DNA of 64,000 nt, taken from positions 1 to 64,000 of the forward strand of contig CALJWL010000017.1 in assembly GCA_937974565.1 (NCBI GenBank). Direction: 5' to 3'. Below are positions 27,245 through 39,002 of the stretch, piece by piece. Below the pieces are notes generated by a model that ran no database searches, had not been told where the DNA came from, and saw only the letters and a list, made by a program, of their open reading frames with translations. The DNA comes from an uncultured Arenicella sp. (GTDB lineage Bacteria; Pseudomonadota; Gammaproteobacteria; Arenicellales; Arenicellaceae). Each line of letters opens with the position of its first letter. Positions within the stretch are counted from its first letter, which is position 1. Made by a program: the position numbers and the translations under genes.

Positions 27245-28687
27245 ATGGCTGATCTTTACCTACTGTTTTTTATCGTTGGCGTTATTTTATTTGCGGCCGT
27301 GGTCGCGTACTCGCTCTATCAGCAGAAAAAACGCAACGCCCGTGCGAGTGAGTATGAAACCAATACGGTGTCAGCTGACTTAGGGGCTGAGCCACGGGTG
27401 GAACCCAGCCTGAGTGCGACCGATGATCACAACGTGTCGGCTGACAGCGCGGAAATGTCGGCGGATTATGTGAGTACGGTGCCTAAGGTTACTGAGAAAT
27501 CATCAGACCGTGCTGCTTTGCAGTCTTCAATGCCTAAATTAAACTCGGTTACCGATGCTGAATCCGCGAATTTAGCTTCCAATCAAGACACTTTGGCTAG
27601 CGACACCATGAACAACCGGCCTTACAGTTTGGCGATGGATAAAGCCAAGTCCGCAGTTGCAAGAATTAAACAGAGCGCCGCGCCTAAAGTTGGGAGTAGA
27701 CCTAAAGCAGTAGAGGCCACACAAAAAACACCCATTGACGATGGGAAAATAGCCCCGTCTCTGGCTGATGATGAATCCGTTGAAAGTGAGTTAAGTGCAA
27801 TAACGTCCTCGGCCGAGCAAAAAACAACAACGGTATTCAGCGATGGTGGTTCGGTGATAACAGATTTAGTGGCTCGGGTGCTGAATCCTAAACCGATAGA
27901 GCAAAGCGAGTTACTGAGTTTGTTTCGTGAGCATGACTATAAGTTTAATAGAAAAGTGCATGTTTACGGTTTAAATGAGCTTACTGATATGTGGCGCGAT
28001 ATTGAGTTTGAGTTGCCTTCAGCGCGATTTCTTGAACTAGGTATATCCATTCAGTTGTGTGACCGCGAAGGCGCAATGAGTGCTAAAGAGAGCCATGATT
28101 ACCAACAAATGGTGTTGCAGTTCTGCGAAAAATTTGACGCGCCTTTTGAATTTTCTCTGGAGCTGGACGCCGCTCTTAAACAAGCTCAAGCGCTTGACCA
28201 AGTTGGCCGACGCTATGATTCCATGGCGGTATTAAATGTGGTTCCAAGGTCCAAGTCTGGCTTTCGGGTGGCTGATATTCAAAGTTGCGCACGAGACTTA
28301 TTGATGTCGACTGATAGAAACGGCATTTTTATGAAAACCGAAGGCCAAAAAAATAACATCACTGTTCTGTATCGACTTGCTTGCACCGATGGTGAAGGTC
28401 ATTTTGGTGTGCGCTCAGTTGGCCAAGCGGCGGCCACATCGGTTTATGATTTGGTTGTTTACATGAATGTGCCTGCCACGAGGGACCCTGAAATAGTATT
28501 TCAGCAAATGGTTAAGGACGCTAATGACCTTGCCACGTGGCTGGATGGTAAGGTGGTTGACCGTTCAGGGAAAGCGATGACTCAACGTACGTACTCAACG
28601 TTGATGCAACAAATCTCTGATATCGCCTACAGTATGCAGCAAGACGGGTTAGTGCCCGGTGACTCAGTTGCTAAAAAACTGTTTTAG
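27245..28687 (+). CDS. zipA: cell division protein ZipA
   Basis: ZipA tethers FtsZ to the inner membrane at the division site. The 480-residue protein has the expected N-terminal membrane anchor with few periplasmic residues (about 3-24), then a basic patch QQKKRNARAS. A long low-complexity linker (about 40-220) is followed by a C-terminal ZipA domain, recognisable from RKVHVYGLNELTDMW to the end (RTYSTLMQQISDIAYSMQQ). It is longer than E. coli ZipA (328) because of the linker. The gene lies between smc and ligA, the standard order. Confidence 0.92.
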   Translation: MADLYLLFFIVGVILFAAVVAYSLYQQKKRNARASEYETNTVSADLGAEPRVEPSLSATDDHNVSADSAEMSADYVSTVPKVTEKSSDRAALQSSMPKLNSVTDAESANLASNQDTLASDTMNNRPYSLAMDKAKSAVARIKQSAAPKVGSRPKAVEATQKTPIDDGKIAPSLADDESVESELSAITSSAEQKTTTVFSDGGSVITDLVARVLNPKPIEQSELLSLFREHDYKFNRKVHVYGLNELTDMWRDIEFELPSARFLELGISIQLCDREGAMSAKESHDYQQMVLQFCEKFDAPFEFSLELDAALKQAQALDQVGRRYDSMAVLNVVPRSKSGFRVADIQSCARDLLMSTDRNGIFMKTEGQKNNITVLYRLACTDGEGHFGVRSVGQAAATSVYDLVVYMNVPATRDPEIVFQQMVKDANDLATWLDGKVVDRSGKAMTQRTYSTLMQQISDIAYSMQQDGLVPGDSVAKKLF

Positions 28688-30802
<2,115 letters not shown>

Positions 30803-30861
30803 TTCTAAGCTCGGCATTTTTCTTCACGGCTCCAGCTTTTAATTTCAAACGCCGAACGGAG

Positions 30862-31347
30862 TTAGAGTTGTCTGTTTTTTCTGATGGTGTTAAATGTCGA
30901 AATTGAGAGAATTTGCGTTTTAGGGGCAGTTTTTAAACGCGTGTTTGTAGGCGCAGAATAGCGAACGTCGATTCTGGGCATTTCAATCAAATATGGGTAA
31001 CGAGTGCCTATGTGCCAAGCAATTTCTTCAAGTAATTCGATGTCAAAGAGGTCATCTGAGCCGTTTTGCCTTAACTCCCATGCTGAGCGACCAAGTTCGT
31101 CTAAAAGGTTCGTTAAATCAATGGCTTGATCTAAGTGATCGTGCTGTTTTTTAAGGCTGCCTAAAACCAAGTTTTTAAGATGCTCAGGATGCACAGAGGT
31201 TTTTGGAAATAGCTCGTCAGCGCATCGAGCTGATGAATTTATTTCTAAGCGATGATCGCCGATTTCGTCAGAAATTACGCTCCAAAAGTCTAAAAAACGT
31301 AAGTCTGTACGTGAAAAGTCACTATTTTGCCTTGAATACTTATTCAT
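30862..31347 (-). CDS. hypothetical protein, unrecognised
   Basis: A 161-residue soluble protein, mostly helical in its first 120 residues (FLDFWSVISDEIGDHRL, HLDQAIDLTNLLDELGRSAW) with a positively charged tail. No signal or membrane segment. I do not recognise a family. It is convergent with ligA and divergent from asd. Codon use looks like that of its neighbours and the frame is well separated, so it is likely real. Confidence 0.55.
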   Translation of the reverse strand: MNKYSRQNSDFSRTDLRFLDFWSVISDEIGDHRLEINSSARCADELFPKTSVHPEHLKNLVLGSLKKQHDHLDQAIDLTNLLDELGRSAWELRQNGSDDLFDIELLEEIAWHIGTRYPYLIEMPRIDVRYSAPTNTRLKTAPKTQILSISTFNTIRKNRQL

Positions 31348-31533
31348 TTAACCGTCTTTACGTATTGATCAACTACCTTGCTTGAGTGGCGCGTGATAAA
31401 ATTCCGCGGCTTTGCGTTACTGGAAATGTATTTATGCATTGACGTTATCGCGGGCTAGGCATGCTGTCAATAAGAACATAATGGTAGTTTGTCCATATTT
31501 GATTTAACTAATTTTGAAATTAAAGAGAGAAAA

Positions 31534-32571
31534 ATGAGCGAAAAATCCGGTTCACGCCTGTTTAATATTGCAATAGTTGGAGCTACAGGCGCTGTTGGCG
31601 AAACCTTGTTGGAAGTACTTGAAGAACGAGACTTTCCGGTGGATAAACTGTTTTTATTAGCCAGTGAGCGCTCTGCTGGCACCACCAAGACCTTCAAGGG
31701 CAAGGCCATTCGGGTAACGAATTTAGCCGAGTTTGACTTTTCTCAAGTTCAAATTGGTCTGTTCTCAGCGGGTGGCTCTATATCGGCTGAATACGCACCT
31801 AAAGCCGCTGCCGCGGGTTGTGTGGTGGTGGATAATACATCCCATTTTCGTTATGACGATGATAAGCCATTGGTTGTGCCAGAAGTCAACGAGTCGGCCA
31901 TTGGACAGTACAAAGACACGAACATTATTGCTAACCCTAATTGCTCAACAATTCAGATGTTGGTTGCGCTTAAGCCCATTCACGATGCGGTTGGAATTGA
32001 GCGCATAAATGTCTGCACCTATCAGGCCGTTTCTGGTACTGGTAAAAATGCAATGGAAGAGTTGGCGGGTCAAACGGCCAGCTTATTGAATGCAAAAGGC
32101 ATTGAGACTGAAGTCTACCCAAAACAAATTGCGTTTAATGCTTTACCACAAATTGACGTGTTTATGGACAATGGCTACACCAAAGAAGAGATGAAGATGG
32201 TGTGGGAGACTAAAAAAATTATGGGCGATGATAGCATTGAGGTAAATCCAACCGCCGTGCGCATTCCCGTATTTTATGGGCATTCAGAGGCCTGTCACAT
32301 TGAGACTCGAGATAAAATATCGGCTGAGCAAGTGACTGAGTTGTTGAAAAGCGCGCCGGGTATTGTGGTATTGGATGACCGTGAAGATGGCGGTTACCCA
32401 ACGGCGGTTACCGAAGCGGCGGGCAATGACCCAGTTTATGTGGGGCGAATTCGCGATGATATTTCTCATGAACGTGGTATAAATTTGTGGGTGGTGGCCG
32501 ATAACGTGAGAAAAGGCGCGGCAACAAACAGTGTGCAAATAGCTGAGTGTTTGGTTAAAGACTACCTTTAA
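31534..32571 (+). CDS. asd: aspartate-semialdehyde dehydrogenase
   Basis: Asd reduces aspartyl phosphate to aspartate semialdehyde for lysine, methionine and threonine. I use the ATG at 31534, preceded by AAAGAGAG at good distance, giving 345 residues; a TTG-led extension is unlikely. NADP-binding GATGAVGETLLEVL, catalytic Cys in NPNCSTIQMLVAL, active-site PVFYGHSEACHIET and KGAATNSVQIAE are all present. It is the homologue type found beside fimV in Pseudomonas. Confidence 0.95.
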   Translation: MSEKSGSRLFNIAIVGATGAVGETLLEVLEERDFPVDKLFLLASERSAGTTKTFKGKAIRVTNLAEFDFSQVQIGLFSAGGSISAEYAPKAAAAGCVVVDNTSHFRYDDDKPLVVPEVNESAIGQYKDTNIIANPNCSTIQMLVALKPIHDAVGIERINVCTYQAVSGTGKNAMEELAGQTASLLNAKGIETEVYPKQIAFNALPQIDVFMDNGYTKEEMKMVWETKKIMGDDSIEVNPTAVRIPVFYGHSEACHIETRDKISAEQVTELLKSAPGIVVLDDREDGGYPTAVTEAAGNDPVYVGRIRDDISHERGINLWVVADNVRKGAATNSVQIAECLVKDYL

Positions 32572-32862
32572 TTAATAGCTTGAATCTAAGGTTGTATCGA
32601 ATGTGGTTTGCCGTCTTCGATTCAAGTTTATACGCTCAGTTGCACGAAGAAGCTGTACAAGTTGCTAAAAAGTGATGTAAATTGTTACAATAGGTCGCTA
32701 ACTACCTAAAACATAATATAAAAATCGAACTCCTGCTGTTGATTTTGATGAATTGGTCGTCTAATTTTCAATCTGAATTGTTATTTAAGATTGCGTTCAG
32801 TCGACTATTTACCCAACTGATTCAATGGCTTGCAACAGGTTAAACAGGAGCTTGGAGTCCTT

Positions 32863-35800
32863 ATGGCAAAACGCAATCGCAACCCCAACCACATCAAAGA
32901 CCTTAAAAGAAGCGCTATTGGCAATTCAAGGTCGGAAGGCAATATGGCTCAAATTGAAGAACACCCTCAAATTTCCAAAACTGCGGAGTCGGTTTTGGGC
33001 ATGTTAAAAAACCATCTGCTTGGCTCATACAAAGTAGTTGGCGTTGCAAGCTCTCTGTTGTTTGCATCAAGCAATGCTTTTAGCCTCGGCTTAGGTGTGT
33101 TGAATGTCGAATCTAACTTAGACCAACCACTCAACGGTTTGATAACCGTTAACGTGGCTCCTGGCGATGATGTTTCAACGTTGCAGGCCGCGGTCGCGAG
33201 TAGGGAAGAATTTGAAAAGCTCGGAATAGATTACCCTGAGTATTTAAAAGACGTTCAGTTGGATGTGGAGCGCAGTGGTCAAGGTGCCGTGTTGCGCGTT
33301 AGCAGTAATGGCGTTGTCATCAAAGAGCCATTCATTCACTTCCTAGTTAAGATTACATGGTCGGGCGGTAATTTTTTGCGAGAATACACGGCGCTTATTG
33401 ACCCGCCTGTTTATGCCGCGGAAACACCGAAATCAGTTTCAAGGCCGCGCACCGTCGGTACCGACCAAGCGTTTGATACTGATTTAGTAGAAGGCAACAC
33501 TGTTGAAACCGAAGAACCCGTTTATGAAGCGCCTGTTTTACTCGACGCTGAGGTTATTGATGAAGCCATAGTTGAGGACGTTTCCAGTGACGTTGCGGAT
33601 GCGTATTCAGGTGGGTCTTCTGAGGCCCGTTATGGCCCTGTTGCTTCTGGCGAGTCACTCAGTGTCATTGCGCAAGAATTGCAACGCCAAGTCCCTGATC
33701 TAAGTGTTTATGCCATCATGAAGGTGTTATTCGAAGAGAATCAGAGCGCTTTTATTGATGGCAATATAAACGGGCTGTTGCAAGGATCTATTTTAGATGT
33801 CGGTGATTTAGATAAAATTAGAGCCACTGATTTGGATGAAGCCCGTGCGTTTTTTCAGCAACAGGTGGCTGAATGGGATCCCAGTGCTTTGGCCAGCAAC
33901 GATGTTGGCGGCATTGGTGTTGGTCAAGACACTTACACGTCTGATTCAGATTTGTTTGGCGGTAGCACAAATTCCAATTTTGGAAGTGCCGAGGAAAACG
34001 ACAATTTTCAAATTGGAGCGTCAACAGACACTGAAACGTTTGTTTCAGCCGGTCAAGGCACCAGTAATGAAGGTGAAGTTTTAGCACTGCGACAGCAAAT
34101 TTCACAGCTTCAAACCTCATTAGCGTCAAGTGAACTTGAAAATCAAGAGTTTAGTGAACGCATTTCAATACTTGAGGGCCAACTCGAGGACATGAATAAG
34201 ATCATTAGCTTGGATGTTGAAAATGCGGACTTAGCTGCTGTTGAGTCGACATTGGCCAGTCAAAATAACGCATTGAACGACACGTCAAATGATTTTGGTC
34301 TGACAGACAACTCGATATTAACTGATTCTCAAGTCGATACTGTTGATGACAGCGGTGAACTGAATGATTTTTTGAGTGATGATGGTTCAACAGCAAACGT
34401 TGGAAGTTCTACCGACGACTTACTCAACGAGTTTTTGAACGAAAGTGGCGACGATACAGGCATTGATAATCTAAGCAATGATGAATTGGTTAGTGAAAAT
34501 TTGGACGCAACGCCGGATACGCAAAGTGTTATTGAAGAAGTAATTGAGAGCGAGGTGCCCGTGACGCAACCGGTGGTTACTGCCCCGGCTCCGGCTCAAT
34601 CAAGCTCTTTGTTGGATAAAGTTGGCGGTTTGATGCCGGTATTAGGCGGCTTAGGTGCTCTGCTGATTGCCGGTTTAGGGCTTTTTGTTTGGCGCCGTAG
34701 ACGCGCCGATGAAGAGTTTGAAATCAGCATGTTGTCGATAGAAAGTAATTCACAAAGTATTGATGTCGACACTGAAAGCGGTATGTCCGCTTCTATATCA
34801 GCATCAGTAACCGCTTCCGTTGTGGACGGAGCTGAAGGCGCAGACGGTGATACTGCTGACAAAGAAACGTCATTTTTGACTGTTTACAGTGACAGTGACG
34901 CGGTAGTTCAGGCCGATGAAGTGGATCCGATTGCTGAAGCCGATGTGTACATCGCTTATGGTCGAGACGAACAAGCCGAAGAGGTGCTTTTGGATGGTGT
35001 TGCGGCTCACCCAGACCGAGTTGATGTTAAGCATAAGTTAATTGGTTTGTACTTCAAAAATAAGAACGCCGAAGGTTTTGAACGCATTGCCGAAGAGTTA
35101 TACGCGCAGCGTGATTCAATGGCTGGTGAAACGTGGCAAGAAATCAGTGACATGGGTAAAGAACTGGTTCCAGAAAATCCGCTTTTTTCGCTTTCTGGTG
35201 TTGAGTTTGATGCGGTTGAGCAAGCCTCAGAGGCCACGGGCGGTGCCAACGAAACTGATGACTCTCAAGCCCAGTCAGACGATGAAGACTTGGTGTTTGA
35301 GAGTGCCGATGAAACGAATGAATCAGGCGCAGCAACGACAGCCGATGTTGGTAATGCCGATGTCTCTGAAATGATTGTCGATTCATTAAATGAAGACGCC
35401 TCAATTCAACTTATCAACTTTGATGATGGGCGCTCTGAAATCAGTGAACTCGATGAAGTTGAAATCAACGCCTTAGCGGTGGAAGAAGGCGATGATGGTG
35501 TGCTTGAATTTAACCCGCCAGCATCAGAAATTGACACAGACAATGATTTAGTTGAAGTTGATTTGAGCGAAGAGGTGGTTGACCTATCGGATGATCTGGC
35601 GAGTGACGATCTCGTATTTGATTTTGGCGCGGATAGTGGCATTGATGATTTGGTGGCCGAAGTGAAAGACGACGACCTAGAAGAATTTGGCGAGGAGCGA
35701 AAATTCAGCGAGGTTCCCGAAGTAAGCGACTTAGTTATAGACCCAGAATACGATGAGTCACAAACTCAATACGAGCTGGCCAAAGTCTTCGTTGATCTTG

Positions 35801-35910
35801 GTGACGACGACGGTGCCCGTAAAATCTTAGAAGATCTTATTGCGAATAAAGACAATAGTGATGAACTCATTGCGAACGCAAAAGAGTTATTAGACTCTAT
35901 GAACTCTTAG
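32863..35910 (+). CDS. fimV: FimV/HubP-type polar landmark and pilus assembly protein
   Basis: FimV-like proteins organise the cell pole and type IV pilus or type II secretion machinery. With ATG 32863 (GGAG five bases upstream) there are 1015 residues. Order: a long N-terminus with a hydrophobic stretch, FimV N-terminal domain (FSLGLGVLNVESNLDQPLNG to LREYTALIDPPVYA), a LysM-like domain (YGPVASGESLSVIAQELQRQ), short coiled coil, one transmembrane helix with WRRRR near 605-625. A very acidic cytoplasmic region with TPR-like repeats follows, then the C-terminal FimV motif (TQYELAKVFVDLGDDDGARK). An unusually long cytosolic-looking lead precedes the export segment, so the true start could be later (for example 32944). 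Confidence 0.9.
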   Translation: MAKRNRNPNHIKDLKRSAIGNSRSEGNMAQIEEHPQISKTAESVLGMLKNHLLGSYKVVGVASSLLFASSNAFSLGLGVLNVESNLDQPLNGLITVNVAPGDDVSTLQAAVASREEFEKLGIDYPEYLKDVQLDVERSGQGAVLRVSSNGVVIKEPFIHFLVKITWSGGNFLREYTALIDPPVYAAETPKSVSRPRTVGTDQAFDTDLVEGNTVETEEPVYEAPVLLDAEVIDEAIVEDVSSDVADAYSGGSSEARYGPVASGESLSVIAQELQRQVPDLSVYAIMKVLFEENQSAFIDGNINGLLQGSILDVGDLDKIRATDLDEARAFFQQQVAEWDPSALASNDVGGIGVGQDTYTSDSDLFGGSTNSNFGSAEENDNFQIGASTDTETFVSAGQGTSNEGEVLALRQQISQLQTSLASSELENQEFSERISILEGQLEDMNKIISLDVENADLAAVESTLASQNNALNDTSNDFGLTDNSILTDSQVDTVDDSGELNDFLSDDGSTANVGSSTDDLLNEFLNESGDDTGIDNLSNDELVSENLDATPDTQSVIEEVIESEVPVTQPVVTAPAPAQSSSLLDKVGGLMPVLGGLGALLIAGLGLFVWRRRRADEEFEISMLSIESNSQSIDVDTESGMSASISASVTASVVDGAEGADGDTADKETSFLTVYSDSDAVVQADEVDPIAEADVYIAYGRDEQAEEVLLDGVAAHPDRVDVKHKLIGLYFKNKNAEGFERIAEELYAQRDSMAGETWQEISDMGKELVPENPLFSLSGVEFDAVEQASEATGGANETDDSQAQSDDEDLVFESADETNESGAATTADVGNADVSEMIVDSLNEDASIQLINFDDGRSEISELDEVEINALAVEEGDDGVLEFNPPASEIDTDNDLVEVDLSEEVVDLSDDLASDDLVFDFGADSGIDDLVAEVKDDDLEEFGEERKFSEVPEVSDLVIDPEYDESQTQYELAKVFVDLGDDDGARKILEDLIANKDNSDELIANAKELLDSMNS

Positions 35911-35958
35911 CCCAAGGGCTTGGTCTGACCAACAAAGGGTCAGGCTGTGGGTACTTTA

Positions 35959-35995
35959 ATGAGCCCATATCCACTATGGATATGGGCTCATTTTT
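35959..35995 (+). terminator. strong intrinsic terminator after fimV
   Basis: A perfect 15-bp stem (ATGAGCCCATATCCA and its complement) with a CTA loop is followed by TTTTT. It lies 49 bases after the fimV stop and separates fimV from truA. Confidence 0.9.
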
Positions 35996-36159
35996 ATGAA
36001 TGTTAGTTTGAATTGGTTATCGTCGAGCTGTTTTTAGCTGTGGCTTTCTTGCTGTTTATGACACACCTAAGTGTGTTGAGTACGATCTAAAAAACGTTGG
36101 CACGAACTTGATAAAGGCAGATCAGTGAAAACAAAAAATAACAACCGTTTGGGTGCGAG

Positions 36160-36945
36160 ATGAGATTGGCGGCGTGCGTTGAATACGACGGGGCTAATTT
36201 TAGTGGTTGGCAGACTCAAAAGCATGACGTTAGAACGGTACAGGAACAGGTTGAAGCTGCATTAAGTAAGGTTGCTAACGAACCCATATCAATAATTACG
36301 GCTGGTCGTACGGATACAGGAGTTCATGCGGCGCACCAGATTATTCATTTTGACTCCAGTGCGAATCGAAGTTTATTTTCTTGGTGCAGAGGAGCTAACC
36401 GTTTTATGGCCGCGGATGTAAGGTTGCTTTGGGTAGTGGATATTGAGGATGATTTTCATGCGCGCTTCGCTGCGTTGAGCCGCTCATATCGCTTTATCAT
36501 TTATAATGCTCCGATACAAAGCGCGCTCTATCGTTCTCTGGCCACTCACGAATTTCGCCCCCTAGATGCAAAACGCATGGCGGACGCCGGCAAGTCCCTG
36601 CTTGGCGAACATGACTTCACTTCATTTAGGGCGGCGGGTTGCCAAGCTCACTCTCCGGTGCGCACCATGTTGGAATTTAAGTTAGGTGTACAGGGAAATT
36701 GGATTTGGTTTGACGTAAGAGCAAACGCATTCTTACAGCATATGGTGCGTAATATCGCTGGAAATTTGATTGATATTGGTTCGGGTAAGCGAAATAATCA
36801 CTGGATTAAAGAACTTTTAGAACTTAAAGATCGCGCCCAAGGGGGTGTTACTGCGCCGCCGCACGGTTTGTATTTAACGGGCGTTGAATACCCAGAAGAA
36901 TATGGCTTGCCGTCGAACTACAGAACGGTTGCGTATTGGGCTTAA
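36160..36945 (+). CDS. truA: tRNA pseudouridine synthase A
   Basis: TruA makes pseudouridine at positions 38-40 of tRNA anticodon arms. 261 residues, with the catalytic Asp52 in AGRTDTGVHA, the starting EYDGANFSGWQTQ and the C-terminal HMVRNIAGNLIDIG typical of the family. It starts a tight gene string truA-trpF-folC-dedD-cvpA-purF. Confidence 0.96.
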   Translation: MRLAACVEYDGANFSGWQTQKHDVRTVQEQVEAALSKVANEPISIITAGRTDTGVHAAHQIIHFDSSANRSLFSWCRGANRFMAADVRLLWVVDIEDDFHARFAALSRSYRFIIYNAPIQSALYRSLATHEFRPLDAKRMADAGKSLLGEHDFTSFRAAGCQAHSPVRTMLEFKLGVQGNWIWFDVRANAFLQHMVRNIAGNLIDIGSGKRNNHWIKELLELKDRAQGGVTAPPHGLYLTGVEYPEEYGLPSNYRTVAYWA

Positions 36946-36988
36946 TTGCGAGAGCATTAGGCCATCTATTTCAACATCATTAACCGAT

Positions 36989-37654
36989 ATGCAACGTCGA
37001 ACTCGCGTAAAAGTGTGTGGTATGACTCGGCCTGAGGACGTCACGGCCGCAGTGGCTCTAGGCGTTGATGCCATAGGCATGATTTTTCATCCCAACAGCC
37101 CCAGATTAATTTCTTTAGAACAGGCAAAAAAAGTGAGGCAGGCTGTGCCTGCACTCATATCGGTGGTGGGGGTGTTTGGTGATGCTCCTTTGGCGATGGT
37201 TGAGCAATACGCTGAGGAACTGGCGTTGGATTTTGCTCAACTTCATGGTGCAGAAACCCCTGATTATGCTGCGCAGCTTTGCATACCTCACATAAAAGCA
37301 TTGCGAGTTAAAAGCGCAGAGCAGGTAAGCAGAGACATCGCCGGCTACGATAAAAGTTCGGCTTTTTTATTAGACCCTTATGTGAAAGGCCAACATGGTG
37401 GCACAGGCCAACTGCTTAGTGACGAGCATTGGCCAGCGCTTGAAATGGAACAGCCTTTGTTGTTAGCTGGCGGGCTCAGCGCTGAAAATGTATACCAACG
37501 TGTGACCACATTACGGCCGTTTGCTATTGATATCAACAGTGGAGTGGAAGATGCGCCAGGTAAAAAGAACGCAGAGCTTCTGCTAAAAACCATGTCGGAA
37601 TTGGCCAGAGCCGATCATGATCTAACTCAATTATCTGCATTGCCACAGTTTTGA
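36989..37654 (+). CDS. trpF: phosphoribosylanthranilate isomerase
   Basis: TrpF carries out the Amadori rearrangement in tryptophan synthesis. I use the ATG at 36989, 43 bases after truA; an open frame reaching back into truA codes for unrelated residues. The 221-residue TIM-barrel shows the catalytic Cys in VKVCGMTRPEDV, the opening IGMIFHPNSPR and the C-terminal DINSGVEDAPGKKN, with the catalytic Asp in LLDPYVKGQHGGTGQ. No other trp genes are adjacent; this place in the truA string is common in pseudomonads. Confidence 0.95.
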   Translation: MQRRTRVKVCGMTRPEDVTAAVALGVDAIGMIFHPNSPRLISLEQAKKVRQAVPALISVVGVFGDAPLAMVEQYAEELALDFAQLHGAETPDYAAQLCIPHIKALRVKSAEQVSRDIAGYDKSSAFLLDPYVKGQHGGTGQLLSDEHWPALEMEQPLLLAGGLSAENVYQRVTTLRPFAIDINSGVEDAPGKKNAELLLKTMSELARADHDLTQLSALPQF

Positions 37655-37669
37655 TGGTGGGTTTTCACA

Positions 37670-38980
37670 ATGGGGTTTGATAACGAGTCGGTTGAAGAGT
37701 GGGTTGATTATATTCAGACGCTGCATGCGCGAGAAATTGAACTGTCTCTAGAGCGTGTTCGACGTGTCTATCAAGTGCTTTGCCCTGAAGGCGCCCCTTT
37801 CAAAGTGGTCAGTGTTGCAGGAACTAATGGTAAAGGCTCTACAACGGAAATTCTTTCAAGTATTTGCAAAGCATCGGGCATCAAATCAGGCAAATTTACG
37901 TCTCCGCATTTAGTGAATTTTAATGAACGTTTTAATATTGATGGCGTTGATGTTGGCGATGATGAACTTATAACCGCGTTTCGCCGAGTTGAAAGAGCCA
38001 GGGGGGATACGCCTATAACGTATTTTGAATATGGTCTGTTACTCGCCATAGCGCTTTTTTCGTCAGCGCAGGTTGCTGTTGCAATCATGGAAGTGGGTTT
38101 AGGCGGCAGGTTGGATGCGGTTAATGTTCTGGATGCCGATGTTGCCATTATCACGAGTATCGCATTCGATCACACGGATTGGTTAGGCGATACATTAGAA
38201 GAAATTGCTTATGAAAAAGCCGGCATAGCTAGAGCGAATACTGAGTGTTTGATTGGCGTACGTGAACCTCAGGCATCAATGCGTAGACACCTTCAAGAGA
38301 TAAACGCCATACCTAAAGTGGTTGGGCGAGACTTTGATTATTCCCTGGGCTCTGATTCGCAATTGTGGTCTTATGAATCTCAAACATGGTCATTAGATAA
38401 TTTACCTTTGCCATTTGGGCAAACTGGAGTACAACTGACGAACGCGAGCCTCGCGATTAGAGCCATAGAGTCATTAAAAAGCGCATTTTCATTTAACGAT
38501 ACTCAGGTTAGAGCCGGCATTGGAGTAGCCCACTTGATGGGACGATGCCAAGTGATGGCTCGTTCTCCTTTAATTGTATTGGACGTGGCTCATAATGAAG
38601 CCTCCGTGGCAAGGCTGGCTGAATTTCTTGACGTGTCCCACTCGACGTCAAAAGAGGGCGGACGATTGGTCGCTGTTTGTGGCATGTTGAAAGATAAGGA
38701 AATCATCGCAAGTTTAATGTGCTTAGTGACACAAGTGGATGATTGGCATCTTGCAACGATCAATGCAGAACGAGGAACCAAGGCCAAGGAATTAAGTGAT
38801 AACTTATCGATAGCGGCACAAGGGTTCAGGCTGGGTTCAGTTAGTTTATACGATAATATTGAAAGTGCGTATAATACGGCTAAAGAGACATTAACAGAGA
38901 ATGACTGCCTGGTTGTATTTGGCTCATTCTATGTGGCTGGTGATATAGTGAAGCTAACGAAGCATCTAAATCCATGCTGA
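37670..38980 (+). CDS. folC: bifunctional folylpolyglutamate/dihydrofolate synthase
   Basis: FolC adds glutamate to dihydropteroate and to folates. 436 residues, with P-loop VAGTNGKGSTTEIL, the folate loop FTSPHLVNFNERF and GLGGRLDAVNVLDADVAIIT, and SIAFDHTDWLGDTLEEIAYEK. It begins 15 bases after trpF. In related gammaproteobacteria accD sits between trpF and folC; here it is absent. Confidence 0.95.
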   Translation: MGFDNESVEEWVDYIQTLHAREIELSLERVRRVYQVLCPEGAPFKVVSVAGTNGKGSTTEILSSICKASGIKSGKFTSPHLVNFNERFNIDGVDVGDDELITAFRRVERARGDTPITYFEYGLLLAIALFSSAQVAVAIMEVGLGGRLDAVNVLDADVAIITSIAFDHTDWLGDTLEEIAYEKAGIARANTECLIGVREPQASMRRHLQEINAIPKVVGRDFDYSLGSDSQLWSYESQTWSLDNLPLPFGQTGVQLTNASLAIRAIESLKSAFSFNDTQVRAGIGVAHLMGRCQVMARSPLIVLDVAHNEASVARLAEFLDVSHSTSKEGGRLVAVCGMLKDKEIIASLMCLVTQVDDWHLATINAERGTKAKELSDNLSIAAQGFRLGSVSLYDNIESAYNTAKETLTENDCLVVFGSFYVAGDIVKLTKHLNPC

Positions 38981-39002
38981 ACCTATTTTAACGTAAGAAG
39001 TA

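Noticed and set aside
36884-36988. Upstream extension of trpF into truA
   Set aside because: The residues do not resemble TrpF, whose N-terminus fits ATG 36989.
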